A DNA stretch of 64,000 nucleotides from Apostichopus japonicus (taxonomy: Eukaryota; Echinodermata; Holothuroidea; Aspidochirotida; Stichopodidae), in assembly GCF_037975245.1 (NCBI RefSeq), contig NC_092579.1:29723666-29787665 (forward strand). The letters run 5' to 3'. Shown piece by piece: positions 10,108 to 22,336 of this stretch. Under the pieces are notes generated by a model that worked only from the letters and a program-made list of their open reading frames with translations, was not told the origin of the DNA and searched no databases. The number at the start of each line of letters is the position of its first letter. Position 1 is the stretch's first letter. The translations under genes were made by a program, and so were the position numbers.

Positions 10108-13100
10108 CTTCTATCAGCAAAGTGGTGAATTAAGATTATCTGATAATAGTTCATTATTATGTCAAGTGTTTTATATTATCACTTCTTCAATTCAAGAATG
10201 AAAATGAAACTACTGAAATCGAAACACTATTGACAATAAGCTTTAATAAAAGTTTTTGAGGTGAAGAGAGCTTGTACACTCTAAAGGGGTGCTGGGAACA
10301 ATCAATATTGACCATTAAAGAACTTGTCATCACATGAGCCATTGCCAAAATGGCTCAAGCATGTTGGAAGAATTTCTATCCAATAAAAAGATAAAGAATT
10401 GCTTTTCACTTAAGTTTTCATCATCTGTGAATTGCAACAGCTGTTTTGCAAGATTTCAATTAAAGAATTCAATGTATCTCTTACATATAAAGAAATCAAC
10501 CAATTTACTGACTGAAGATGTTGAGGGGCTCTTAAACAGTCAATAAAAACAACAGACTGGTTAGAATATACAAGTGTTGTTCATATTGTAATATTATAGC
10601 AGAAAAAATGACAAGAGGCATTTGTCTATTGCATACTTTTTTAATACTAGAAACATATCAACATTTACAAGTGAAATATATTATTGAAACATGAACCATG
10701 ACTTTGAATAAGAAACAAGGTAACAGCCACCATTTGATGGCCAAATTTCCGTTATATTCATGAATGATTGAAAACTTTGATATCAGACAAGGATTCTTCT
10801 GTCATGGTTTGCTTTTAAACTTTTTTTAAAATAATTTTGATTATCTTAAATACGGATGAACTATGCATTTTATACTTCCAGGTCTCTCTTGATATAGCAT
10901 ATACCATCAGTTTTCAACAACTCAACAATAAACACAACGCATGAATTATCAATTAAATTCTGTTTTATTTGTTTTATGTAAATTGATAAACCCCCAACTT
11001 CAATATTATTAGAAATTGCTATTCTTTGATAATGAAGACTTATTTCACAAAAAAAGCAAAATTGTGTCAAACTTTCATGATTAATAACAAATTGGAGAAG
11101 AATAGAAAATTTAATACTAAAGAAGAAATAACCATATGTCTTTTCAAGCATTTAATTATAAAATCTTATCATAAATTCAATGTTTGTACCATACAGCACA
11201 CAGTAGTAAGTACAGTACCTACTTTTCAGTCTGCAGTTTGATGAAAAGAAAGTACTTAACTTTGAAAAAAGTTGCTCTCTATTGCTTGACGTTTTGTGTA
11301 AGCCTCTAACAACACAATGTAATGATACCAAATAATTACACATTTCTTTTAGGATCTAAACTAGACAGATGGTTTTGAGAACAACGATTCTTCTAATGAA
11401 ATCAGCCTAGCTTTTTCATTTAAAGTAAAGTTGACAAATCATTCCCAACCTAAGAGCAGCTGACACTGATGCTGAATATTTCTAGCATCTAAAAATCCAA
11501 TTTCTGAAGATTAAAATGTCAGAAATTTAAAGTGGTTGACTTAAATCTCCCAAGCTTTTTGCTCACAATAACTCAGACTATTGCAAGGTAGAAAATATTT
11601 GTGATTTAAAAAAATCTATTTCCTCGATGTGAATTTTTCATACAGCAACCAAATTTGGTGAAATCTACAGTCAGCTACCTGCATTGATACGAATCCATTT
11701 CCATGCAACAGTCTACTTAAGATAACGGCTTTGCCTACAAAGAACAGCTAAGGTTCTAACCATGCATAACAACTGTTTCTAACGACAAACATCACTTTAC
11801 TAGTAATTAAACAAATGGAACAGAAAGGAATACTCACATTTCACAATTGTTTTTTATCAAGTACAGTATATCTTTTAATTAGTAATGTCATAATGACTGT
11901 TTGCTGATAATATTATAATTTATGTATTTTTGTGCTTCAATAACTTATACCATTGAATCATACTCTATCAGGTAATTGCTGCTACAATTAACAAAAGTTA
12001 CATCAAAGTACATTTTACCTTCTTCCAGGTCCGTCTTTGACAATCCGATAAACAAGGAACATTACAAGAAGGATAGTGACCGCTATGGACCACAAACCTA
12101 ACATACAAACTTCTTGGCTTTGTGATAGAAATGGGACATTGTGACAATAGTTGTTACTATAGTCTTTTGTCACTACAGGAGCAGTATGTGAATGAACAAC
12201 TGTTTGGTTGGTTACTGTAATAGAGCTTGTATGACTGGTAACAGAGTCCACTTCTAGACACTGATGTGACGAGTACATTTCAAAATCATGATAAGAAAAC
12301 GTACAGTTAGTGGCAGAGCAACTAGATTCAATACTGCATGTTGAACTATTACTCACTAGTAACATTAGATTTGTCTCACAGGCTGGACAGAGCACAACAT
12401 AATCATTACAAGAGAACCTTAAATCTAAGATTGTCACACTTGTGCTATATTTAGTAAAAGAATAATCTCTCAATGAAGGATTATTTCTGAGATCCAGATA
12501 CTGGAGTCCCTTCAGATTGAAGTTCAGCTTGTGGTGGACAATATATAGTCCATTACCTCTTAACATCAATTCCTCTAAAACAGATTCATTTCCAAAGTAA
12601 AGAGGATAGATAAGTATTTTTATTTTATTATGTGATAAATCAATCCATTTAAGGTTTGACCATAGACTGAAACAAGGAACCACACTTAAGTTGTTATAAG
12701 ATCCGTTGAATCCTTCAAAAGTTATAAAAGATTCTGTAGAATAATTCTGATAACAATCAGGACACAGTACTAGACTGTGTCTACAGGAATCAGGAATCCA
12801 TCCAAGATTATATTTAGTCAAGTTAATCTCTGAATGTTTAACAATCTGTAGATTAATTTCACCATCCTGAGGAGGACAATAATCATCACCAGTACAGCAA
12901 ACTCCACAAGTAAAATTAATGGATTTACTTCCGTCAAAATGGATGCTGCGACTACTACAGTCTATCATATTCATTGAATTTACTCCTGAGAAGACCGAGA
13001 AAACATACAAACAAATAATGGCTGAACACAAGAAATTATCCAGAAAAGAAACAACAGCCATTACATCATAGTCACACTATTAGTTCATTAGAATTCCCAC

Positions 13101-13618
13101 ACACATCTGTGCTGATATTGTCAAGTGTTCCACAATCAATTCAAGAGCAAATAATCACAGCTAAACCACACACAAAAAAGCAGTGAACATTAACGTCATA
13201 TACTATACTAATTTAAATAAACTGATGCTATTTAGATTATTAGAATCTCAAGAAAGTGTTAATCATTCAAATTTTAACTAATTTAAGTATGTTTCTAATT
13301 CAACTGCACACAGAGCTACTGTATGAATCAAAAATAACTTGCAACTGTGTTACGTGTGGCTACACTGTAAGTTTGTGTATCACTTGATTGTGGCAAAAAA
13401 GTGGTGGCGCCATAGCATAATCTCATTTGAATTATAGCAAGTGGCACACAACTCCAAAACAACAGAGAAAACTAATCATACACAGAAATTGTTCAGAAAA
13501 GATAAAGATTGAGGTTAGGTCAAGGTAAATGCCAAACAACAATAAACACAGCTCTGTGATTGGCAGAGTTATCTTGAAATAGTAAATTTTAATATACAGG
13601 AGCAATAAAAGTGACAAA
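10108..13618. repeat. LRR tandem unit 3 (3511 bp)
   Basis: Third complete unit, with the LRR gene at 12015-13061. It is a mosaic. Around 11540-11680 it matches unit 1, not unit 2 (CAAGCTTTTTGC and TTGCAAGGTAGAAAAT). Around 11780-11860 it matches unit 2, not unit 1 (AACGACAAACATCACTTT and TCACAATTGTTTT). Confidence 0.9.
12015..13061 (-). CDS. LRR transmembrane receptor, tandem copy 3
   Basis: 348 residues with the same layout as copies 1 and 2: signal peptide, CGVCC N-cap, LRRs at about 137-215, C-cap, stalk, TM at about 320-341 and tail ending GPGRR. The N-terminal third is closest to copy 1 (KHSEINLTKYNLG, PDSCRHS). The LRR face has its own residues (HNKIKILIYP; LRGNGLYIVHHKLNF). The C-terminal stalk and TM agree with copy 2 (TAPVVTKD). 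This fits recombination among the units. An upstream ATGATGTAA mini-frame precedes the start, as in copy 2. Function is inferred only from the domain layout. Confidence 0.88.
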   Translation of the reverse strand: MAVVSFLDNFLCSAIICLYVFSVFSGVNSMNMIDCSSRSIHFDGSKSINFTCGVCCTGDDYCPPQDGEINLQIVKHSEINLTKYNLGWIPDSCRHSLVLCPDCYQNYSTESFITFEGFNGSYNNLSVVPCFSLWSNLKWIDLSHNKIKILIYPLYFGNESVLEELMLRGNGLYIVHHKLNFNLKGLQYLDLRNNPSLRDYSFTKYSTSVTILDLRFSCNDYVVLCPACETNLMLLVSNSSTCSIESSCSATNCTFSYHDFEMYSSHQCLEVDSVTSHTSSITVTNQTVVHSHTAPVVTKDYSNNYCHNVPFLSQSQEVCMLGLWSIAVTILLVMFLVYRIVKDGPGRR

Positions 13619-15605
13619 CTTCTATCAGCAAAGTGGTGAATTAAAATTATCTGATAATAGTTCATTATTATGTCAAGTGTTTTATATTATCACTTCTTCA
13701 ATTCAAGAATGAAAATGAAACTACTGAAATCGAAACACTATTGACAATAAGCTTTAATAAAAGTTTTTGAGGTGAAGAGAGCTTGTACACTCTAAAGGGG
13801 TGCTGGGAACAATCAATATTGACCATTAAAGAACTTGTCATCACATGAGCCATTGCCAAAATGGCTCAAGCATGTTGGAAGAATTTCTATCCAATAAAAA
13901 GATAAAGAATTGCTTTTCACATGAGTTTCATCATCTCTGAATTGCAACAGCTGATTTGCAAGATTACAATTAAAGAATTCAATGTATCTCTTACATATTA
14001 AGAAATCAACCAATTTACTGCCATAAGATGTTGAGGGGCTCTTAAACGTTCAATAAAAACAACCGACTGATTAGAACTTACAAGTGTTGTTCATATTGTA
14101 ATATTATAGCAGAAAAAATGACAAGAGGCATTTGTCTATTGCATACTTTTTAATACTAGAAACATATCAACATTTACAAGTGAAATAAATTATTGAAACA
14201 TGAACCATGACTTTGAATAAGAAACAAGGTAACAGCCACCGTTTGATTGGCAACATTTCCGTTATATTCATGAATGATTGAAAACTTTGATATCAGACAA
14301 GGATTCTTCTGTCAGGTTTGCTTTTAATCATTTTTAAAAATAATTTTGATTATCTTAAACACCAATGAACTATGCATTTTATACTTCCAGGTCTCTCTTG
14401 ATATAGCATGTACCATCAGTTTTCAACAACTCAACAATAAACACAATGCATGAAATATCAATTAAAATCTGTCCACTATATTTTATTTGTTTTATGTAAA
14501 TTGATAAACCCCAACTTCAATATTATTAGAAATTGCTATTCTTTGAAACTGAAGAATAATTTCAGAGTAAAGCAAAATTGTGTCAAACTTTCATGATAAA
14601 TAACAAATTGGAGAAGAATAGAAAAATTAATACTTAAGAAGAAATAACCATATGTCTTTTCAAGCATTTAATTATAAAATCATATCATAAATTCAATGTT
14701 TGTACTATACAGCACACAGTAGTAAGTACAGTACTTACTTTTCAGTCTGCAGTTTTATGAAAGAAAGTACTTAACTTTGAAAAAAGTTGCTCTCTATTGC
14801 TTGACGTTTTGTGTAAGCCTCTAACAACAAAATATAATGATACCAAATAATTTACACATTTCTTTTAGGATCTAAACTAGACAGATGGTTTTGAGAACAA
14901 TGATTCTACTAATGAAATCAGCTTAGCTTTTTCATTTAAGGAACGTTGACTAATCATTCCCAACGTAAGAGTAACTGACACTGATGCTGAATATTACTAG
15001 CATCTAAAAATCCAATTTCTGAAGATACAAATGTCAAAGAATTTGAACTGGTTGACTTAAATCTCCCAAGGTTTTTGCTCATAATAACTCAGACTATTGC
15101 AAGGTACGACAACATTTGCAACTTGAAAAAAAAATCAATTTCCTCCATGTAAATTGTTCTTGCAGCAACCAATTTGGTCAAAACTACAGTCATCTACCTG
15201 CATTGATATGAATCCATTTCCATGCAACAGTCTATTAAGATAACAGCTTTGCTTACACAGAACAGCTAGGGTTATAACCATGTATAAAAACTGTTACTAA
15301 AGACATTCATCACTTTACTAGTAATTAAACAAATGGAACAGAAAGGAATCCTTCACATTTGAAAATTGTTTTTTTTTATCAAGTACTGTATATCTTTTAA
15401 TTAGTAATATCATAATGACTGTTTGCTGATAATATTACATTTTATGTATTTTTGTGCTTCAATAACTTTGAGACCCATTTAAATATCATCATAAGAAAAA
15501 GTACAAGTAGTGGCAGAGCACTGAGATTCAATTCCATTATTACTGCATGTTAAACTATTACTCACTATAGTTACATTCAAGTTTGTATTAATGGTTTCTT
15601 AAAGC
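13619..15605. repeat. LRR tandem unit 4 (truncated)
   Basis: It starts at the usual junction and follows the unit through about 15470, including the gene's 3' flank up to CTTCAATAACTT, then breaks off. Most of the gene and all of its 5' flank are missing. It is more diverged than units 1-3 and carries several indels, so it is an older or unconverted copy. Confidence 0.85.
15478..15600 (-). pseudogene. LRR receptor relic at the end of unit 4
   Basis: About 120 bases correspond to the C-cap coding region of the tandem LRR genes (compare 24100-24200: the stretch encoding SNSSxCSIESQCNATNCTFSYDDFE). The stalk, TM and tail codons between it and the 3' flank are deleted, and the ectodomain upstream is gone. 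A small insertion (TTCCATTA) breaks the frame. Confidence 0.8.
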
Positions 15606-16107
15606 TTAGTTGTATGCATTACAAACTATGCTTCAGATCTGCATAATAATTCTTATAAGTCTTAAGGCCTCCATTCATGTCCCCATTGCTTTTGAGCATT
15701 CCTTATTCTTTAGTGAATCATTATCCGCCTTTCTTGACGGATGGATCCCCTCCAATGTTCCCTAATTCCACCCTTACTATAATCTCTGTAAACAATATCT
15801 AATGCACTTCTTACAGCCTCATAGTACTTCTTACAAAATGTAGACTATATATAATCCTGGTTAGTTTACATTATAGATCAACTTGTAATTTGAAATAGAC
15901 CTAACAGGTACACTTCTTGGTCTTCATTTACATTGTACTTGACTTGCATTCCTATTCCATGAAATGTTCTACTCATTCAATTCTTATACTCTACACTGAT
16001 TCCTGGTTATGAATAATTAATCACTTCTTCACTTAGTACTACTCTTTGATGAATTTATCCTATTACAGATGTTGGATGGTTTATTAAAGAGATCAATTCT
16101 ACAGTTA
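15606..16107. other. Spacer, no gene seen
   Basis: About 500 bases between the relic of unit 4 and the frameshifted LRR gene. No coding potential, repeat or RNA gene is recognised. Confidence 0.5.
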
Positions 16108-17240
16108 CTACTCTATATGAGTGTCTCCATGTTTAACTTGATAAGAAACTTCAGGAGAGTAAATAGATATACACCTGCCATACCTTCCTTCACGTCTGAT
16201 TCTTTTCCTGTATTCGATAACAAGCGATATCAGTATTACTCCAAGAAGAATAAGTAACATTACCGAAAAGAATGGAACACACCCGTCATCAGAGAAAGGC
16301 GAAGGAAAATTGCTACAAAATAGTATCTTGTAACCTCCATCAGTTACTTCTGGTTCAGTTGTTTGAGTAGTTTTATCTGTTTCATAGCATCTGGAGACAC
16401 AAATGTGCCAGCTGTACTAGAAACATTCACTATTGTAATGAAACTTTCTATTGTAATGAAACTTTCCCTGCAACTGGCTTTAAAGGAAAGGCAAAATGCA
16501 CCAGTATGGTAAGCAGAACTTCTCAAATCAACCATTTTTAAGCTAGTGAGATTCTTCAGGAATCTGAATTCCCTAATATCTGGGTTATAACTCAAATCAA
16601 GATGCTGAATCTTAGAGAGATGACTGAAGGTGTCCTTTTGAACATTTTTCAAAGGATTGTTTCTCAGTATCAGAGTTTTTAAAGGGGAATTTTTTCCAAA
16701 GTACAAAGTATTAGTCCTGTGAATTTCATTATAGGATAAATCAATCCATTGGAGATTATACCACTCTTCAAAACATGGCAGCTCAACAAATTGGTTATAA
16801 GATCCATTGAATCCAACAACATCACCCAGAGAAAGTATCACCGTAGAATTATTACCAGAACAGTCTTTACAAAGTAACAAATGGAAATTACAAAGACTGA
16901 GCATAACAGCATCATGTGTGGAAGTGATCACAGAATAACTAACTGTTGCATTATTTACAGATTTATCATCGGCTGAATTTGTCACAGAACTGACCTCTGA
17001 AGTAACGACAGTTGAGCTCTGAGGTTCTGAGTCATATCCAGTAATCTCAAGTTCTATATCACCAGTAAAGTTACATGTTGAATTATCATCGGTACAACAG
17101 ACATGGCAAGTAAAATTAACTGAAGAAGATCCGTTAAAATATATACTGCGATGACTACAGTCTACTACATAAGATGAATTCATCCCTAAGAACACCGAAA
17201 GCAGAAGTAAATATAACAAAACATTACTATAACTCTCCAT
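16108..17240 (-). pseudogene. LRR transmembrane receptor with an internal frameshift
   Basis: The start is placed at 17240, where MESYSNVLLYLLLLSVFLG gives a signal peptide; an in-frame ATG also exists at 17363. The frame encodes an N-cap like that of the tandem genes (DCSHRSIYFNGSSSVNFTC), a Ser/Thr-rich insert of about 50 residues, several LRRs (LQWIDLSYNEI, LKTLILRNNPL, IQHLDLSYNPDI, LKMVDLRSS) and part of the C-cap, then stops at 16344. In another frame, open from 16416 to the TAG at 16108, come a Thr-rich stalk (TDKTTQTTEPEVT), a TM helix (VPFFSVMLLILLGVILISL) and a tail with GRYGRCISIYSPE. That tail matches the RYDKWLSVYTP motif of other genes here. A one-base indel between 16344 and 16416, or a sequencing error, separates the halves. 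Confidence 0.8.
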
Positions 17241-17366
17241 CTTGGACAGCAAAGTCCCAGAGAAAGAGAATTTCAATGTTTGTCTTGTAATTAAACCACA
17301 GATCTGAAATCCAATCCAACATGAAAAAGATTCAGTATTGATGAAAGTATCGAATATAGACATCAA

Positions 17367-18392
17367 TCTGGCACAAAGCCGTTATGTGCTAATAAACATG
17401 CAGTAACTTCCTTCTTCTGATGCTCCAACTAACTAACTAAACACATGACTGTAAAGCAGTAACACACGTAAGATATACACATACATGAGGAATTCAATTT
17501 AAAGAGAATGTATGCATTACATTTTATATAGGATGTCTCAGCACAATGTTTTGAATCATTCAATGCAACTTTATCATCTATATGTCTGGCAGTTTGTTTT
17601 AATAGTGATAAACATTAAATTAAATGTAGGTTTACCTTCAGCCTTAAACTAAATTTACTTTAAAATCATTAAAGAACTGCATTAACAAATATCATTCTAA
17701 TTAATGGAAAGTAAGATTTTCTGTGCTTGAGATTAAAAGGTTCTGAGGATAAAATCCAATCACTTTTCATGACTTATAAAATTGCTGAAATTAAGTTGGC
17801 TTTGCAAATTTGATGTGAATTTCAGGCAGGAAGACTGACATGACATAGAAATGTACAGACTGGATGTACAGAGGACAGTATAAGATCAGTCTATATTAAC
17901 TATGTGATTCACAGCTCTATACAGACACTAACACTTATTACAGACATCAACAGATATGGATAGCATGTGCAACTAATAAATGCTATTGTGATACTCATTA
18001 CAAACATACCAATTTCTGGTTAACATTACTATTTCCAATGGTCATAGATTGGTCATTGTAAAAGTTGTTTGCCACAATAAATTTCTTCCTTCACCAAATA
18101 AGATCATGCAGAGAAGCTCCAACGAAAAAATTTGAAGCACCGTTAAACCATCATGGAAAACACTTAAAGCTGTCATATAATGACTTGTCAAACTGTGTTA
18201 TAAACACTGGGAAGAATGAAATGCCTTGAACTTGTTGAAAAGAACAGGAGAAATTAGTTAATAGATGAGCTCATATAAACTGAAACGTATTGAGAACTCA
18301 TCTTTACAATACAGACAATACAAGATAATATATTGGTGTAGCTGGATAATACAGTCAATTCCTGGTATCAATATACTTGTAGATATTAACTA
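17367..18392. other. Spacer, no gene seen
   Basis: About 1 kb of AT-rich unique-looking DNA upstream of the frameshifted LRR gene. No repeat, RNA gene or long frame is recognised. Any promoter of that gene would lie in its first few hundred bases, but no element is clear. Confidence 0.5.
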
Positions 18393-19115
18393 ATCCCTTG
18401 AGTATCTGAAATTAATTAGTTACACATTATTCTTCAACTTCAAGATTGTGGAGATTATTAGAAACAGAAAATAGATTTCTGGGAACTTTTGAAAGTGTAC
18501 TGTTTCTGTTCATCTCAGTTTAATTTCATTAAAAGGTAAAGGCCGAATGTAATAACTGACACACTTTGCTGTTGTTTATGAACAAAGTCAATAAGCTGAA
18601 TATAAATACTTGAAATTAATTAGCTATACTTGGAGACAGGATCTATACCTTGAGTATATGAAATTAATTAGTTACGCATTATTCTTTAAATTCAAGATTG
18701 TGGAGATTTTCAGAAACAGAAAATAAGTCCCTGGGAACTTTTGATAGTGTATTTCTGTTTTTTCAAGTTTCTTAAAGTTAGAGACCGAATTTAAACAACT
18801 GATGCAATTTGCTTTTTTAAACAAAATCCATAAGCTGAATTAAATATTTGAAATTAATTAGTTATACTTGGAGTAATCATCTGAGTATCTGAAATTAGTT
18901 AGTTACACGTTATTCTTAAAATTCAAGATATTTTGTGGAGATTTTCAGGAACAGAAAATAAAACCCCAGGAACTTGTGAAAGTGTACTGTTTCTGTTTTT
19001 CTCAGAATATATTTATTAAAAGGTTAAAGGTCAAATTAAAGTAACTGATGCAATTGCTGTTTTTTTTTTAATCAATCAAAATCCATAAGCTGAATTTAAA
19101 CACTAATGATACAAG
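18393..19115. repeat. Three-copy tandem repeat, period about 235-245 bp
   Basis: Three diverged direct copies begin at about 18393, 18639 and 18873. Each starts with GAGTATCTGAAATTAATTAG or a variant, then TTCAAGATTGTGGAGAT, CAGAAAATA, GGGAACTTTTGAAAGTGT and ATAAGCTGAAT. No coding frame runs through them. It may be a local satellite. Confidence 0.8.
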
Positions 19116-19467
19116 CTCTGTAACATTGTTTATGTAATAAACCAAATCAGATACCAACCATGCTAAGCCAATGTGATTGAACTGTCCATTGGACACTCCT
19201 GCTATTCTGCCAAACTGTATTCATATTGGCTATGGCTAACTTAAAGTGCCAGAGTAATTTCAACATGCCAAAAGACATACTTAAGTATTTCATTGTCATG
19301 TTGTAATAGGTACTTGATTTAATTTTTGTAATGAAGAAAACCATTGAGAATGTATTGCTGATATATAAGATTGCAAGGTCTAGTTAGTTTCTCCAAGATA
19401 CTTAGATACATAGCAAGTGTTAAAGGAGACCTTGCTATTTGCAATGGATGCTGGCTGATAAAATAGA
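19116..19467. other. Spacer, no gene seen
   Basis: About 350 bases between the three-copy repeat and duplicated block B copy 2. A 65-codon frame on the minus strand has no recognisable features and is judged chance. Confidence 0.5.
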
Positions 19468-20797
19468 GGGAACTATTTGCCTATTATGGTATGGACTGAT
19501 GAACGAGCAGACATTTAATAGAGGGGGTAGATGCAGATCATAATTTATATAGCTTTCATAACAACTAGGACTTTCTTCTTTGGCTTTTTTGAAAGACTGC
19601 CCTCGACCCTATTGTTTAAAGTGTGCGTATTAAGACATTGTCCATCAAACAATGAAGCATGTAGAAGGGATACATGGAGTACACACTGAAGCTCATCAGC
19701 ATCTCAAAAATGAAACACTAATACTAAGAAGACAGAGCTTCAAACATTTACTCTCTTAGCAGATCATATTAACTGTATACTGAAGCTGGTCAAGTTTGCA
19801 ATCTCATCATATTCCATAGAGTAGACAGATGGAAATAAGGTAAAAAGAAATGATAACTGAGACTTATTTCAACTAGTTTGTCAATACTTCCCTCTATCCT
19901 GCAGTACTGATAGTAACACTCACAATACTAATGACTGTAATTTTTATAGTTTCAACTTATGCTTAGAACTTCAACCAGTTCTTGAATGATGGTCGGCGGG
20001 TGCTCCAATACTTAATACTATAATTGATATGTTGACAAGATCATAAATGACAAACAGAATCAATTGATGATATATGTGAGTTGTATTCAGACTTGCTAAA
20101 CTAATGTTTCTTACTTGAACTTTGTTGCATAGTGTGACAGGAGTATGATTATGATGATAACTCCTTTTATGATTTTGCAAACACATATTCAATATTCATA
20201 GAAATTACTATAACAATAGGAGCAAGATTTTATCATCTTGAAGAGATCTTGGATTGTAAGTAAAGCTAAATATGCTACCGTTACATTTTCTGAAGAGAGT
20301 GACAGGTATCAAACAGTTAAATAAGTTCAGAGGTTGAAGTCAAACCAGCTGCAATATGAATAAATACACTCTATATACACACAGTTTAAACTATATTTAC
20401 TACTTGGGTAACAACTTTTCCAACAACAAGTTAAATTATTGCATAACAAATGATCTTTGCATGACTCATATTAGTGGCTTTTAGAGGCAGCTAAAGATCT
20501 ATTAATAATAGACAAATGCACATTTTCAACAATGTCTGTAAAATACTTGTTCAACTGTGCCAATGAGACATGAACCCCATAACTATACACATGACAAAAG
20601 GAACATTTGTCCACTTTGTATACAAAACTGTTTAGACCCTAAACAACTTGAAGGTCAGTAATTTATCAAACAAAACAAACAATATTTATGGTGGATGTTA
20701 CTTGTTTCCATCTATTGAATGGTTTACAGTTTGTTTCTGTTTCAAATCATTTTCAATTATTGCTGATAACTAACTCTCATTTCTTGATCTTCCCATG
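19468..20797. repeat. Duplicated non-coding block B, copy 2
   Basis: Homologous to about 689-2155, starting at GGAACTATTTGCCTATTATGG. It lacks the LRR relic found at 617-676 and about 150 bp corresponding to 1400-1550. It leads directly into the detached LRR unit at 20798, as copy 1 leads into the array, showing that block and unit were duplicated together. Confidence 0.8.
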
Positions 20798-21175
20798 CTT
20801 CTATCAGCAAAGTGGTGAAGTTGAAATTATCTGATAATAGTTTATTCTTATGTCAAGTGTTTTATTTTTTCACTTCTTTAATTCAAGAATGAAATTGAAA
20901 CTACTGAAATCGAAACACTATTGTCAATAAGCTTTAATAAAAGTTTCTGAGGTGAAGAGAGATTGTCCACTCTAAAGGGGTGCTGGGAACAATCAATATT
21001 GACCATTAAAGAACTTGTCATCATATGAATTATTGCCAAAATGGCTCAAGCATGTTGGAAGAATTTCTATCCAATAAAAAGATAAAGAATTGCTTTTCAC
21101 TTGAGTTTCATCATCTCTTAATTGCAACAGCTGATTTGCAAGATTACAATTAAAGAATTAAATGTATCTCACTAC

Positions 21176-22336
21176 CAGGGTTGTCACCACGCCGGGCGGC
21201 ACCGGGCGGTGCTACCCAGCTCTCAAAATTTCCGCCCGGTACTCAAGGTCAATTTCAGCCTTACCGCCCGGCACAAATTAGCCTACAGTACCGCCAATAA
21301 GTAACTTGGTAAAGATTAGCGCGATTCAGTGCAAAACGCAGCTTAACTGTAATTAACCCCGCTCCAAATAAAGGAACGCTACTTTCCCCGCACTCCAAAT
21401 AAAGGAACGCAAATTCCCCTCGCTCGCTATTCACCACCGACACAATGGGAGTGAACCGATCGATACAACGCTATTCATAGCGTGGAGGTAGCTTATACCG
21501 ATCGCTTGTAACCAACACACGTTGTATGCATCACAATTGTTTATTGTAAACATCCAGAGTAGACCTACGAGTACGAAGTTTACGAACTTTGACTGAAAGA
21601 AAGTTTTAAACGAGAATAGTTTCGTGTTGAAGGGCAAAAACTTTTTATACATGTTTATTTTATTCCCCGATATGTTCTGGTTACCCGAAGTAATAAAAAG
21701 CAAGAAGGAAACTTTGTGCCTTATCCTTTCGGTGTAACATATCATTTTTAGTAGTAACATTAGGCCTCGCGTTTTGTGTGGACTTTAGGCACATTAGGTT
21801 AGGAAACGTTGCACCGAGTACTGTTCGAAAAACATGTCGGGACAAGACTCGGTGCAATGGATACTGTTCGCTGTTTAGCTATGTAGAGACGTTCCACTGC
21901 CAATCGTTTCTTGGCGATTTGCCAAGTTTAACTAAGAACAAGTGTTTCACGCGCATTGTAAGAATGTTGTACAGTACTGTAGCATGCAAATCATCAGACG
22001 ACAGTCTGCTGTACCAATGATTTCCCGCGTACAGGTAAAATGTGAATTCCTTTTTTTGGGATTTAATGGTCATGCATACTAAATGAGAACAATGTGCATA
22101 TGAAACATTAACACTGGGGGTGAGTGATGAGGGGCTCTAATTACAAAAAATACCAAAAAAGATCCCAGGAAAAAACAAAGGTATCTCAGGAGTATTTTGA
22201 GGATCAAAACCCTTTCTAAATGCCACCAATTTGCATGTAGGCACCATCAGGGTTTGAAAATTTTATACCCCTCCCCCAGGACGCGGATCACTGTCACAAA
22301 TTACCCGGCTCTAAAAATGGTCTGGTAACAACCCTG
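21176..22336. mobile_element. Non-autonomous hAT-type DNA transposon (1161 bp)
   Basis: Terminal inverted repeats of 14 bp with one mismatch (CAGGGTTGTCACCA at the left; the right end reads CAGGGTTGTTACCA in reverse). The 8-bp duplication CTCACTAC flanks both ends (21168-21175 and 22337-22344). The empty site exists in the tandem units (ATGTATCTCTTACATATAAAG). CAGGG ends with an 8-bp site duplication are the hallmark of hAT elements. Near the left end are four GC-rich subterminal motifs: CCGGGCGG at 21192 and 21202, and its inverse CCGCCCGG at 21232 and 21264, possibly transposase-binding sites. Frames of up to 109 codons inside show no hAT transposase motif, so it is called non-autonomous. 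Confidence 0.93.
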
